Shown here: piece after piece, positions 35,342-43,049 of the stretch
Layout of the letters: the number at the start of each line of letters is the position of its first letter
How positions within the stretch are numbered: the first letter of the stretch is position 1
Assembly (NCBI GenBank): GCA_946886475.1
Contig: CAMPIQ010000013.1
Location: 1-43,786, forward strand
Direction: 5' to 3'
Origin: an uncultured Chitinophagales bacterium
Lineage (GTDB): Bacteria; Bacteroidota; Bacteroidia; Chitinophagales; Chitinophagaceae
DNA: 43,786 nt
Made by a program: the position numbers and the translations under genes
The notes under the pieces: generated by a model
Databases searched by the model: none
Told to the model about the DNA's origin: nothing
Seen by the model: the letters and a program-made list of their open reading frames with translations, nothing else

Positions 35342-38131
35342 TCAGAACAAAAACAACCTGTCCCTGCCACCCACTTTTTTAGGTGCTCCCATGTTCCTTA
35401 TATTATAGGTGAAGGAGAGGTGGGCATAACGCTTTAATACATTAGTCTGGCTGTCTATGATCTGGTTCAGGTATGCATAGCGGTAAACGCCGTTGTTGCG
35501 GTCAAGCAGGTCATATACACTTAGTTTCAGTAAACCCACATCGCCTTTCATCATCATCAGTGTAACAGCGGCATTCCACAGCACATTTGTTTTTGGTATG
35601 CCCGGTGCCATCTGGTTGCTGTTGCGGTAGGCAATGTTGGTTTCCCAGATCAGTTTCTTTGGCCAGCGCACGATCAGCTCTGCTTCCAGATAATGATTGA
35701 TGATCTTTATATCATTAAATGCAGCATCGGTGTAGGTTGTTTTACTGATGCCCGGACTATACACGGGCCGGAATTCAACAATGTCGTTCCAGTTCAGACC
35801 AAAATTCAGATTGGGCCCAAATCCAAAAGTACTTGCAGTACCGGTGTTATTGTTAACTATGATCTGCCTTCTGTTGAAATTTACATAAGGGCTGAAGCGG
35901 AATGAAAAAATGAACTTCTGGTTATTTTTGAATTCCTTTCCAAAGCCAACACTGGAATAAAACTGAACGGATCCGTTGGCATTTACAGCCGAATCAACCT
36001 GTGTTCCATTTGCATTAACGGTTCTTTTCATCACAACATCGTTGTCCGTAAAGCTTCCGTTGATAAAGAAGTTTATGCTGGTGCCACTCGCCTGGAAAAA
36101 ATTAAAATTACTGATATAAAACTGGTGTTGTCTTAAAGGTTTCAGATAGGGATTACCTACTCTCACCATAAATGGGTTGGTACTGTCAGGAACCGGCACC
36201 AGGTATTGGCTCTGTGGGGCATTTACATTCAAATTGTAATGACCCGATAATTGTTTCCATTGAATGGAAGCGCCTGGAACAAAATCGAAGAGGTGAAAGT
36301 TAACGGGATAAGGTATGTTCTTAAACGCATTATCAATATCCTGCCACTGCGCACTCAAACCGGCAGTTAGCGTTAGTTTTTTGATCTTGTATGAAAGCCC
36401 TGCATAAGTGCTGAATTTTTTCAGTGTCCTTGTTAAGCCTGTACTTTGTGCAAAATCGAGTAACTCATATTTGGATGTTGCCATGTCCTTGTCATAAATG
36501 CCAATATCCTGCTGGTCTCTTGCAAAATCATAACGCAAAGTAAACCTGGCCGTAAATTTTTTCCCAATTGGTTCAGCTATGCTGGCACTGCTGTTTATAG
36601 AGAGGTTAGGATTATCCTGTCGCCTTAGCCTGTCATATTCTTCTAACCTGTGCAAAGGCAGGAAGTATTCCAGGTCGGTTTCGGTAAGATAACGGTTAAG
36701 GTTATTATTATAAGTTACAAAATTATTGATGTTCAGCGATCTGCCTTTTTTGGCCCCGAAACGCCTTGTCAGGAATAATGAATGATTATACCTGTTCGAA
36801 TAAAAATTATTGAACCTGTTCCCAGTTCCCTGGCTAATGAGCCCTGCATGGTTATTTTCCATCCGGGAGATGGCATCAATATCTTCATCAGTTGTTGAAT
36901 AGGTGTAGCCCGACCTGAAGTTGATGTCCGTTAAACTGTCTGGCTTAAAACTACCTCCGGCACTTACCGTATGGTTGAAGATCCTTTTTTGACTTGCCGT
37001 GACCGATCTGTTGTTCAGAATGGTATCATTAAAAAACTGCTGGTTATTTGTAGTCTGGTCAACAAAATTTCTGACGTTGCCAAAAAAGTACTGGAGAAAA
37101 AATGACTTTTTTCTGTCAGGTGCATGGTTAAGATTGAAACCAATTCCTGAAGTGGTTGTAATACCCTGCTCGGTTCCTCCAAAATTAATTCCATTGATAG
37201 CGAAACCGGTCTGGCCGCCCCGGCTTATCACCATCATTGAGTTGGTTCCGCTTCTGTTGAATCCACCAAGGTCCTGCACCTCCTTCATGGAAAAACCACT
37301 CCTGTTTATATTGTTGCTGAAACCTATCAGGCTTAGTTGCATGGTATCGCGATAGATATTTGCGATACCGCCTATTTCATATCTTTCTTTTGTTCCTGCA
37401 CCCGCGTACAGTTTTCCAAACCAGCCTTTCTTCACTCCTTTTTTTAGCGTAAGGTTGATCACCTGTCCAATATCTGTAAGATCTCCAGTGATATTCCTGT
37501 TTTCCTCATCCTTATCGGTGGTCACCTGCACTTTGTCAATAACATTGGCCGGAAGATTCCGTGTTGCCATTTTTGGATCATCTCCGAAAAACGCTTTTCC
37601 ATCAACCAGTATCCTGTTCACTCTTTTTCCATTGGCGAAAATATTTCCATCAGGATCGATCTGGATACCTGGTAATTTTTTCAAAAGATCCTCAACAAGT
37701 GAAGTGGGTAATGTTTTGAATGATGATGCATTGAATTCAATGGTATCGCTTTTAACGGTTACAGGTGGCCGTTCGGCTATTACCAGGATCTCTTCCAGGG
37801 AACTTGTGCTGGTTGTCATGGCAATGGTGCCGAAATCAACTGTTTCCTGATTGATCAAAGTGAATTCCTTTCTATAGGCTTCAAACCCCGAATAAGAAAT
37901 CACTGCTCTCAGTTCCACATTCAATGGCAGGTTGGGAACTTTGAATTCTCCATCGGGGTTGCTGAGCCTGTAAGTTACCAATGCCGTATCTGCAGCTTTA
38001 AAAATGGTAACCGTTGCCAGTCCTAATGCCTGTCTGGAAGCGGTATCCATTAATTTTCCTTTTATGCTCCCCTGTGCCAAACCCAGCATGGAAATGGCCG
38101 AAAAGAGGGCGATAATAGATATTTTCTTCAT
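35342..38131 (-). CDS. TonB-dependent-type outer-membrane beta-barrel protein
   Basis: At 929 residues it is the largest protein of the window. A signal peptide (IIALFSAISMLGLAQG) is followed by a carboxypeptidase-regulatory-like domain (residues ~22-100; KGKLMDTASRQALGLATVTI), a plug region (~125-215; SFKTLPTSLVEDLLKKLPG, NRILVDGKAFFGDDPKMATRNLP) and a barrel of the OMP_b-brl_3 type with many FRF/YNLN-like strands. It is a TonB-linked type of outer-membrane receptor or translocator, but not of the SusC type and with no SusD partner nearby. The substrate is not predictable; I see no siderophore or B12 signature. It is convergent with the TIGR02757 gene, 64 bases apart. Confidence 0.87.
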   Translation of the reverse strand: MKKISIIALFSAISMLGLAQGSIKGKLMDTASRQALGLATVTIFKAADTALVTYRLSNPDGEFKVPNLPLNVELRAVISYSGFEAYRKEFTLINQETVDFGTIAMTTSTSSLEEILVIAERPPVTVKSDTIEFNASSFKTLPTSLVEDLLKKLPGIQIDPDGNIFANGKRVNRILVDGKAFFGDDPKMATRNLPANVIDKVQVTTDKDEENRNITGDLTDIGQVINLTLKKGVKKGWFGKLYAGAGTKERYEIGGIANIYRDTMQLSLIGFSNNINRSGFSMKEVQDLGGFNRSGTNSMMVISRGGQTGFAINGINFGGTEQGITTTSGIGFNLNHAPDRKKSFFLQYFFGNVRNFVDQTTNNQQFFNDTILNNRSVTASQKRIFNHTVSAGGSFKPDSLTDINFRSGYTYSTTDEDIDAISRMENNHAGLISQGTGNRFNNFYSNRYNHSLFLTRRFGAKKGRSLNINNFVTYNNNLNRYLTETDLEYFLPLHRLEEYDRLRRQDNPNLSINSSASIAEPIGKKFTARFTLRYDFARDQQDIGIYDKDMATSKYELLDFAQSTGLTRTLKKFSTYAGLSYKIKKLTLTAGLSAQWQDIDNAFKNIPYPVNFHLFDFVPGASIQWKQLSGHYNLNVNAPQSQYLVPVPDSTNPFMVRVGNPYLKPLRQHQFYISNFNFFQASGTSINFFINGSFTDNDVVMKRTVNANGTQVDSAVNANGSVQFYSSVGFGKEFKNNQKFIFSFRFSPYVNFNRRQIIVNNNTGTASTFGFGPNLNFGLNWNDIVEFRPVYSPGISKTTYTDAAFNDIKIINHYLEAELIVRWPKKLIWETNIAYRNSNQMAPGIPKTNVLWNAAVTLMMMKGDVGLLKLSVYDLLDRNNGVYRYAYLNQIIDSQTNVLKRYAHLSFTYNIRNMGAPKKVGGRDRLFLF

Positions 38132-38229
38132 AGCGTTGGTGTAATCAGAACAAGTATACGATGGTATTCGTAGGTGTTTTGGTTCTTTGGGATTAGTGGT
38201 TATTTACGAGGATAAATTGATATTTGCCA

Positions 38230-38550
38230 ATGACTGAGAAAGATCCTCCACTAGATTCCGTTCTGTCAGCCATTGTAAAGGAATCAGACATTTTTGAAAA
38301 ATCCAGGCTCAAAGATCATTTGATATTTTATATTAATCATTTATTGCTGAATGATTTTAACAAGCTTATCCAATTGCTTTATAAAGTGGATGTAGATGAA
38401 GTGAAACTAAAAGGTTATTTGTCTGAACATCCTGATGAAGATGCCGCCATTCTTATTGCCGGTATGTTGATAGCCCGGCAGGTGCAAAAAGAGAAAGATA
38501 AGATTTCAGCACCTCCGGATGATTCCATTTCTGACGAGGATAAATGGTAG
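38230..38550 (+). CDS. Small conserved acidic protein, function unknown
   Basis: The 106-residue cytoplasmic protein (no signal or membrane segment) is mostly helical and acidic. Visible parts are LIFYINHLLLNDFNKLIQLLYKVDVDE, quoted as INHLLLNDFNKLIQLLYKVD, then KGYLSEHPDEDAAILIAGMLIARQVQ. This pattern recurs in short Bacteroidota proteins without assigned function. A TTG two codons upstream is the other start. A near-match to the -7 box (GATATTTG) ends only 3 bases before the ATG, so a leaderless messenger is possible. Confidence 0.75.
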   Translation: MTEKDPPLDSVLSAIVKESDIFEKSRLKDHLIFYINHLLLNDFNKLIQLLYKVDVDEVKLKGYLSEHPDEDAAILIAGMLIARQVQKEKDKISAPPDDSISDEDKW

Positions 38551-38593
38551 CCACCTATAGCCATTGGCTAAGGGCTGTGAAGCCGGATAATAG

Positions 38594-38968
38594 CTATTGC
38601 TTCCTCCTGAGGTAAACCATTTCTCCTTTTGCCGAACTGAAAATTTCGGGTCTTGATCCATCGAACAACTGCCATTGCAAAAGGTCTTTATTCACCATTA
38701 AAAAGAGACTTTTCAATGCAATGGTATCGGAGTTGCCCTGGAGGTGAAAGTCGAACCAGCAAGGGCTGGTTGAAAAATTAAAACTGAATTCACTTAATTT
38801 TTTCTTTTGATTACCCTGGAACAGGAAAATAGTAGTGCTATCCATGATCTCAAGACCGGTTCCATTTGGGTTTTCCCACCGGCCTACAAGTTCTTCGAAT
38901 GAAATTTGCGCCGTTGATGTTGAATGCAGGGAAGTAAAGAATAGAAGAAAGATTATTATTTTTTTCAT
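38594..38968 (-). CDS. Small exported protein, lipocalin-like
   Basis: This 124-residue protein has a signal peptide (IIIFLLFFTSLHSTSTAQ). FEELVGRWENPNGTGLEIMD (near 26-45) and later DTIALKSLFLMVNKDLLQW look like the first and middle strands of a lipocalin-like small barrel, in which GxW near the start is usual. No closer family is recognised. I took the ATG at 38968 over a GTG two codons upstream. It is convergent with the small acidic protein gene. Confidence 0.68.
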   Translation of the reverse strand: MKKIIIFLLFFTSLHSTSTAQISFEELVGRWENPNGTGLEIMDSTTIFLFQGNQKKKLSEFSFNFSTSPCWFDFHLQGNSDTIALKSLFLMVNKDLLQWQLFDGSRPEIFSSAKGEMVYLRRKQ

Positions 38969-39066
38969 AGTCACGATTTTTCTCAGCCTCCGTAGTTTTT
39001 TATCATAAGCTATGCCACCCTTTACTTCAGGGCATTATTTTTTAGCTACTCTTTCAAATAGATTTT

Positions 39067-40605
39067 ATGAAACGAGATGGAGCTCAAACAAGCTTGTGGC
39101 AGTCTGAATTACCGGACTATTCACCAAAGCCCCGGGACATAACCGGACGGAACTTTGATGTTTTGATCGTTGGTGGCGGAGTAACCGGGCTTGCCACGGC
39201 GCTTCAATTGCAAAAAGCTGGTAAGCAGTGCCTGGTTGCTGAAGCCTATAACCTGTGTTTTGGTACAACAGGTGGAACCACGGCGCACCTCAATACTTTT
39301 TTTGATAATTCCTATCATACTATCGCAAAGGATTTTGGGGAGGATAATGCACATCTGGTTGCCAGAGCCACCAGTCTGTCTCTCGATCTTTACAGGAGCA
39401 ATATTGAACAATATGCCATAGAATGCGATTATGCACAAAAGGATGGTTTTGTTTATGCCCAGGATGATAAGCAGGCCGGTGAACTAGAGAAGATCTATGA
39501 GGATTCAAAAAAAGCAGGCGTTGAAGTAGCTTATACGGATCGCATCCCGGTTCCCATTCCTTTTCAAAAGGCACTGGTGTTTCATGAGCAGGCACAGGTG
39601 CATCCTTCAAAATATGTGTATGCACTGGCCGGGGCGTTTGAAGAAGCAGGAGGTGTAATAGCACAGGATTGCAGGGTAAAGAATTTTAAAGGAGATGACC
39701 TGTTAGAGATTGAAACATCCAAAGGAACTGTACAGGCTGGATGCCTGATCTGGGCCACGCATATCCCCCCCGGGGTTAACCTGCTTCATTTCCGTTGTGC
39801 ACCTTACCGGAGTTATGCCCTTGCTGTTACATTAATGGATGATGCATACCCCGACGGACTCGCTTACGATATGTATGATCCTTATCATTATTTCCGCACC
39901 CAGGAAATTAATGGAAAAAAATACCTGATCGCCGGTGGAGAAGATCACAAAACAGCACATGAAGAAAATACGGATGCATGCTTTACAAAACTTGAGGCCT
40001 ATGTACGTGAACATTTTGAGGTAGATGCTATTGAGTTCAAATGGTCCTCGCAATTTTTTGAACCTGCTGATGGATTGGCCTATATCGGACACCTTCCGGG
40101 GAATCCACCCAACGTTTTAGTAGCCACCGGTTTTGGTGGAAATGGAATGACCTATAGTCATATTGCTGCAATCACGCTATCGGATTTAATTACTAAAGGA
40201 GAAAGTGAGTTCGCTAAATTGTTTGATCCTGACAGGTTAAAACCCGTTGCAGGCTTCAGCAATTTTGTAAAGGAAAATGCAGACGTGGTAAAAGAATTTA
40301 TTGGGAAAACTTTTTTCAGGGACAAGATCAGTGAGCTGGCTGAACTGGCAAACGGTGAAGCCAGGGTAGTAAAATATGAAGGCAAATCAATGGCGTTGTA
40401 TAAGGATGAAACAGGCCGGTATCATGCGGTGAGTCCTGTTTGTCCGCATGCAAAATGTTCTGTAGCCTGGAATAGCGCGGAAAAAAGCTGGGATTGTCCC
40501 TGCCATGGTTCCAGGTTTGCTATTGATGGGGAGGTAATGACCGGACCTGCAAGAGAAGGGTTGGAACTAATAAAGATCATGGACCTCGTAGAGAAAAAAG
40601 ATTAA
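39067..40605 (+). CDS. FAD-dependent oxidoreductase with C-terminal Rieske domain
   Basis: The fusion protein of 512 residues begins with a DAO-type FAD domain: VLIVGGGVTGLATALQL (near 31-47), VAEAYNLCFGTTGGTTAHLN, and the closing ATGFGGNGMTYSHIAA (near 350). The C-terminal ~100 residues are a Rieske [2Fe-2S] domain with both halves of the ligand motif, CPHAKC (Cys and His) and CPCHGSRF (Cys and His). Members of this arrangement couple an FAD dehydrogenase to a Rieske centre; the substrate is not known. No signal peptide is seen, so it probably acts in the cytoplasm. It is the last gene of its unit, ending at a bidirectional terminator. Confidence 0.9.
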   Translation: MKRDGAQTSLWQSELPDYSPKPRDITGRNFDVLIVGGGVTGLATALQLQKAGKQCLVAEAYNLCFGTTGGTTAHLNTFFDNSYHTIAKDFGEDNAHLVARATSLSLDLYRSNIEQYAIECDYAQKDGFVYAQDDKQAGELEKIYEDSKKAGVEVAYTDRIPVPIPFQKALVFHEQAQVHPSKYVYALAGAFEEAGGVIAQDCRVKNFKGDDLLEIETSKGTVQAGCLIWATHIPPGVNLLHFRCAPYRSYALAVTLMDDAYPDGLAYDMYDPYHYFRTQEINGKKYLIAGGEDHKTAHEENTDACFTKLEAYVREHFEVDAIEFKWSSQFFEPADGLAYIGHLPGNPPNVLVATGFGGNGMTYSHIAAITLSDLITKGESEFAKLFDPDRLKPVAGFSNFVKENADVVKEFIGKTFFRDKISELAELANGEARVVKYEGKSMALYKDETGRYHAVSPVCPHAKCSVAWNSAEKSWDCPCHGSRFAIDGEVMTGPAREGLELIKIMDLVEKKD

Positions 40606-40616
40606 GTTCTTAAAAT

Positions 40617-40644
40617 AAAAAAGCTCCCATTATGGAGCTTTTTT
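40617..40644. terminator. Bidirectional intrinsic terminator
   Basis: Arms 40617-40627 (AAAAAAGCTCC) and 40634-40644 (GGAGCTTTTTT) form an 11-base-pair stem with a 6-base loop. A T-rich tail on each strand serves both the Rieske gene and the convergent esterase gene. Confidence 0.9.
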
Positions 40645-40661
40645 ATTTTCTTGAGATCTGA

Positions 40662-41975
40662 CTATTGTTTGATGATCTTGATTGTTTCAGAAGTATTTTC
40701 TTCATCACGATAACGCAAATAATAAGAACCGGGTTTCAGCATGGAAAGGTCAAGCGTGGTTTGCTGTGTGCCTTCACTGGCTGTATAGGACCGAATCATT
40801 CTTCCATCAGGACCATGTAATAGAAGGCTGCCCGTATTATTACCTGCAGGATGCTGCACCGTGATCTCGTTTTGTGCTGGTGATGGGAAGGCTTTCATTA
40901 CAATTGATGTGCCGCCTGCGTTGTAACGCACAACTGTACTGTATGTATACTTCCCGTCGTGGTCAATACTTTTGATTCTGTAATAAGCAGCAGGTAAGCC
41001 ATATTCGGTAAAGCTGTAAACTTCCTTTCCCCCTGCTTCCACTTCACCAGCTTTAGTAAAGCTTTTTCCATCTTTGCTTTTTTCAACTTCGTAAAGCGAC
41101 ACATTTATTTCATCACCCACCTTCCAGGTTATATTGATGGCATTGCCCTGTTTGAAAACATCAACGGTCCTGAAGTTTACAGGCAGGACCCTGGATTCTT
41201 CCTTTGTGTTCATCAGCATCCATTCCCAAACTGATCTATTGGTTGCGGGATCTTTCCAACTGATGTTGTAATAGGTATTCCAGCAGCAATGACCACCTGA
41301 ATATATATTCAGTTTACTGGAACCGGGGTAGGCCATGTTGCATTGAGATGAATAAGTAGTGGCATTTACAGTATAGTTTCCATCGGTATTGCCTGAAAAA
41401 AACCAGGTTTCAATTTTATTCTGTTCAATCAGTACAGGATCATAGTCTGAAACATTTGCAGGACTCATTGGAACGGCTGCAGCAACAAGACGGCTTACAT
41501 TATCATCGTTGGAGGCAGCCCTGAAACTTTGTTGTCCACCGGCGCTCATACCAGTAACATACACCCTGTTGGTATCAATCCTGTAGTTGGCTGTCATCCA
41601 TTTTACCTGATAGGGCAGCCAGGCAGGATCCGGGCTCCATGACCAGTGTTGAACAGATAATACAATAAAAGAATATTTTTTTCCATCAACAGGGTTGGTG
41701 ATATTATCGGGGCGCATGCCGGCCGCAATCAGTTTGGGAATGCCATTTGTAAGCAGTTTATTGGGGTCGGTACCTGCTTCGCCTAAACCATGGTAAAAGA
41801 TCACCAGCGGATAATTTTTAGTTCCTGTAGTATAATCTTCAGGCAGGTATAACCATCCTTTAACCTTGGCGCTTGACCAGGTATTGTAAGGAACGGTAAC
41901 AAGTTGTTGCGGGCCCTGGGCCTTCGTGAAATATGCAAATAGCAGAAAGCTAAACAGCAGTAGGGTGTTTTTCAT
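40662..41975 (-). CDS. Secreted esterase/peptidase-like hydrolase with T9SS signal
   Basis: The 437-residue protein has a signal peptide (LLLFSFLLFAYFTKAQ), then an alpha/beta hydrolase of the prolyl-oligopeptidase/feruloyl-esterase type (about residues 22-245). YPLVIFYHGLGEAG gives the oxyanion loop, VYVTGMSAGGQQSF (near 141-153) the nucleophile Ser, and YSGGHCCWN the probable His. A fibronectin/CBM-like stretch follows (~265-355), then the type IX secretion sorting domain at the end (KAFPSPAQNEITVQHPA, then LSMLKPGSYYLRY and IIKQ), which sends it across the outer membrane. It is expected to act on a polymer or ester outside the cell. No PUL or SusCD genes are next to it. Confidence 0.87.
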   Translation of the reverse strand: MKNTLLLFSFLLFAYFTKAQGPQQLVTVPYNTWSSAKVKGWLYLPEDYTTGTKNYPLVIFYHGLGEAGTDPNKLLTNGIPKLIAAGMRPDNITNPVDGKKYSFIVLSVQHWSWSPDPAWLPYQVKWMTANYRIDTNRVYVTGMSAGGQQSFRAASNDDNVSRLVAAAVPMSPANVSDYDPVLIEQNKIETWFFSGNTDGNYTVNATTYSSQCNMAYPGSSKLNIYSGGHCCWNTYYNISWKDPATNRSVWEWMLMNTKEESRVLPVNFRTVDVFKQGNAINITWKVGDEINVSLYEVEKSKDGKSFTKAGEVEAGGKEVYSFTEYGLPAAYYRIKSIDHDGKYTYSTVVRYNAGGTSIVMKAFPSPAQNEITVQHPAGNNTGSLLLHGPDGRMIRSYTASEGTQQTTLDLSMLKPGSYYLRYRDEENTSETIKIIKQ

Positions 41976-42222
41976 AGGTTATGGTTGGATTAAAAAAAGT
42001 GTTTGGTTAGCCAGCAAATAAATGCTTCAACTAATGTATGGTGTTGTACATGGTTTTTATAACAATTCGAAATTTTTCAGGAAAGAAAAAGTAGTAATGA
42101 TAATTTTAAGTAGGTAGATGTACTTAGGAAAGGCTGAAAAAAGTTTCGGTTATTACCAGGGTATAAGAATTAGAAGTTAATTATAGAGGTTCCTCAGTCG
42201 ATAAAGATTTCTAACTTTCCAA
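41976..42222. other. Gap part 1: AT-rich sequence without genes
   Basis: About 250 AT-rich bases upstream of the esterase gene. I find no coding pattern or hairpin here. The esterase's promoter should lie in it, but no exact TAnnTTTG box is seen; TTTATTTG on the minus strand is a one-mismatch candidate. Confidence 0.45.
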
Positions 42223-42348
42223 TTAACGCTCAGCTTTCGCAGCTTTAACCAGCAATTCTTTGGGGATATTCAATAAATCAATTGGTGGAAACTTATTGGG
42301 AATAAAACAATCATAACCAAGTTGATGTTTTACGGTTTGACCTATCAT
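42223..42348 (-). pseudogene. Possible decayed Fic protein N-terminal fragment
   Basis: An ATG at 42348 opens 41 codons ending at TAA (42223-42225). The translation contains YDCFIPNKFPPIDLLNIPKE and then LLVKAAKAER, which resembles the N-terminal domain of Fic-family proteins (aromatic-x-F-I/L-P, PP, ell, then an A-x-x-LG-L segment). Right after the stop the reading frames still give the residues expected next (IGKLE in the +1 frame), consistent with a nonsense change plus a one-base deletion. No HPFxxGNGR catalytic motif follows, so it cannot be active. The match is short and may be coincidence. Confidence 0.38.
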
Positions 42349-42579
42349 AAATTCAGGTTATCCCAGTTGGCGCAAATTGCGGTTTGGTACCTGTTGTGAA
42401 TTACGAAGCTAACTAAAGTGAGAAAAATTGCATCAGAACAGCATATTTCATAATTAAACATGAGGAGGTATGGATAAAAAAAGGAATTATTCAACTCTAC
42501 TCCTTTTCATTTATTGGAAAAATGAATAATAAAAGCCAATGAAAGAATTCTGGTGGTTTTTGGTCTGACCCCAATGCAT
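42349..42579. other. Gap part 2: no gene found
   Basis: About 230 bases between the Fic-like fragment and the RNA gene's terminator. No coding potential is seen except for very short frames (a 19-codon plus-strand frame starting at 42471 with AGGAGGT too close to its ATG). I do not support it as a gene. Confidence 0.4.
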
Positions 42580-42623
42580 AAAAAAACCCTGTAAACACAA
42601 GCGCAGGCGGCCGGTTTACAGGG
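42580..42623 (-). terminator. Intrinsic terminator of the minus-strand RNA gene
   Basis: Arms 42587-42596 (CCCTGTAAAC) and 42614-42623 (GTTTACAGGG) form a perfect 10-base-pair stem. Seven T follow on the minus strand (A at 42580-42586). The 17-base loop contains CGCAGGCGG-type GC-rich sequence. It lies 30 bases past the T-arm/acceptor-like end of the RNA. Confidence 0.87.
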
Positions 42624-42940
42624 CAAGTACACACATGAAAAGTAAGAGACAAGCTGTAGGGGGAGGAGTCGAACCTCCACGGGGCAGTTAGCTGCAACAC
42701 ATGCTTCGACTTCGTTTAGTTCAGCATGAAGCAGAAGCAAAAGTGGTCAACCCTGGACGGGCCTCCCGGTTGTAGCCGGGACGTCGGCACTATGTTGCGT
42801 TTATCCTGTGATCCCCACCCTCGAGACAAGAGGGCATGTCTGCCTAAGGTTTCATCACCCCACAATGTTAGAGCGGAGAAAGAGTGCGGGAGCGAGGAAA
42901 GATCCTGGCTGCTTTCAATCTTCCGTTCTTTCAAATAACT
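42580..42940 (-). ncRNA. Structured non-coding RNA with tRNA-like T arm, family not recognised
   Basis: About 360 bases are transcribed on the minus strand from a full-consensus promoter (42945-42975) to an intrinsic terminator. The section is visibly richer in G and C than the flanks and holds no supportable protein. Structure: a 5' hairpin (42896-42903 with 42918-42924), a TCCCGG/CCGGGA hairpin (42764-42769, 42776-42781) extended by GACG/CGTC, and GTGAT/ATCAC (42808-42812 with 42854-42858). It also has the long-range pairs GCAACA/TGTTGC (42694-42699 with 42793-42798) and, crossing that one, ACATGC/GCATGT (42699-42704 with 42834-42839). The last feature is a T arm with a 5-base-pair stem and TTCGACT loop (42662-42678), followed by an acceptor-like CCCTACA that could pair with TGTGGGG at 42858-42864 with one G-U. 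No RNase P, SRP or 6S landmark and no tmRNA tag or TTCGAC 5' element is seen. A divergent tmRNA-like molecule is one possibility. Confidence 0.6.
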
Positions 42941-42944
42941 AAAA

Positions 42945-42975
42945 CAAAAATAGGAATGGTTAAACAATATTCAAA
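42945..42975 (-). promoter_or_regulatory. Full-consensus Bacteroidota promoter of the RNA gene
   Basis: On the minus strand TTTG (42972-42975) is separated by exactly 19 bases from TATTTTTG (42945-42952). This fits the -33 TTTG/-7 TAnnTTTG consensus of the Bacteroidota sigma factor completely, the only site in the window where I found both halves. The start of transcription is expected near 42940. Confidence 0.75.
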
Positions 42976-43034
42976 CACTGTGCAAAATATTTAGAATCTG
43001 TTCAATATCTTTATGTATCATTGAATAATATCTA

Positions 43035-43049
43035 AAACCAACCTGGTTT
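43035..43049 (+). promoter_or_regulatory. Palindrome abutting the Lrp/AsnC regulator start
   Basis: AAACCA (43035-43040) and TGGTTT (43044-43049) form a perfect 6-base inverted repeat with a 3-base spacer. The right arm ends directly before the ATG. It is a candidate operator for the regulator itself, or a translation-blocking hairpin. Confidence 0.35.

Noticed and set aside
42471..42530. A 19-codon plus-strand frame after AGGAGGT.
   Set aside because: The ribosome-binding-like sequence directly abuts the ATG, and the peptide shows no features.
42654..42864. Complete tRNA or ordinary tmRNA called from the T arm.
   Set aside because: No D arm, no anticodon arm at a tRNA distance, no tag frame and no 5' TTCGAC element. 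Only the T arm and a possible acceptor pair can be supported.
42716..42967. Open frames of 67-83 codons on both strands across the GC-rich part of the gap.
   Set aside because: All overlap the structured RNA, have no homology feel, odd composition (runs of S, R, P) and no sensible start signal. The stems explain the sequence better.
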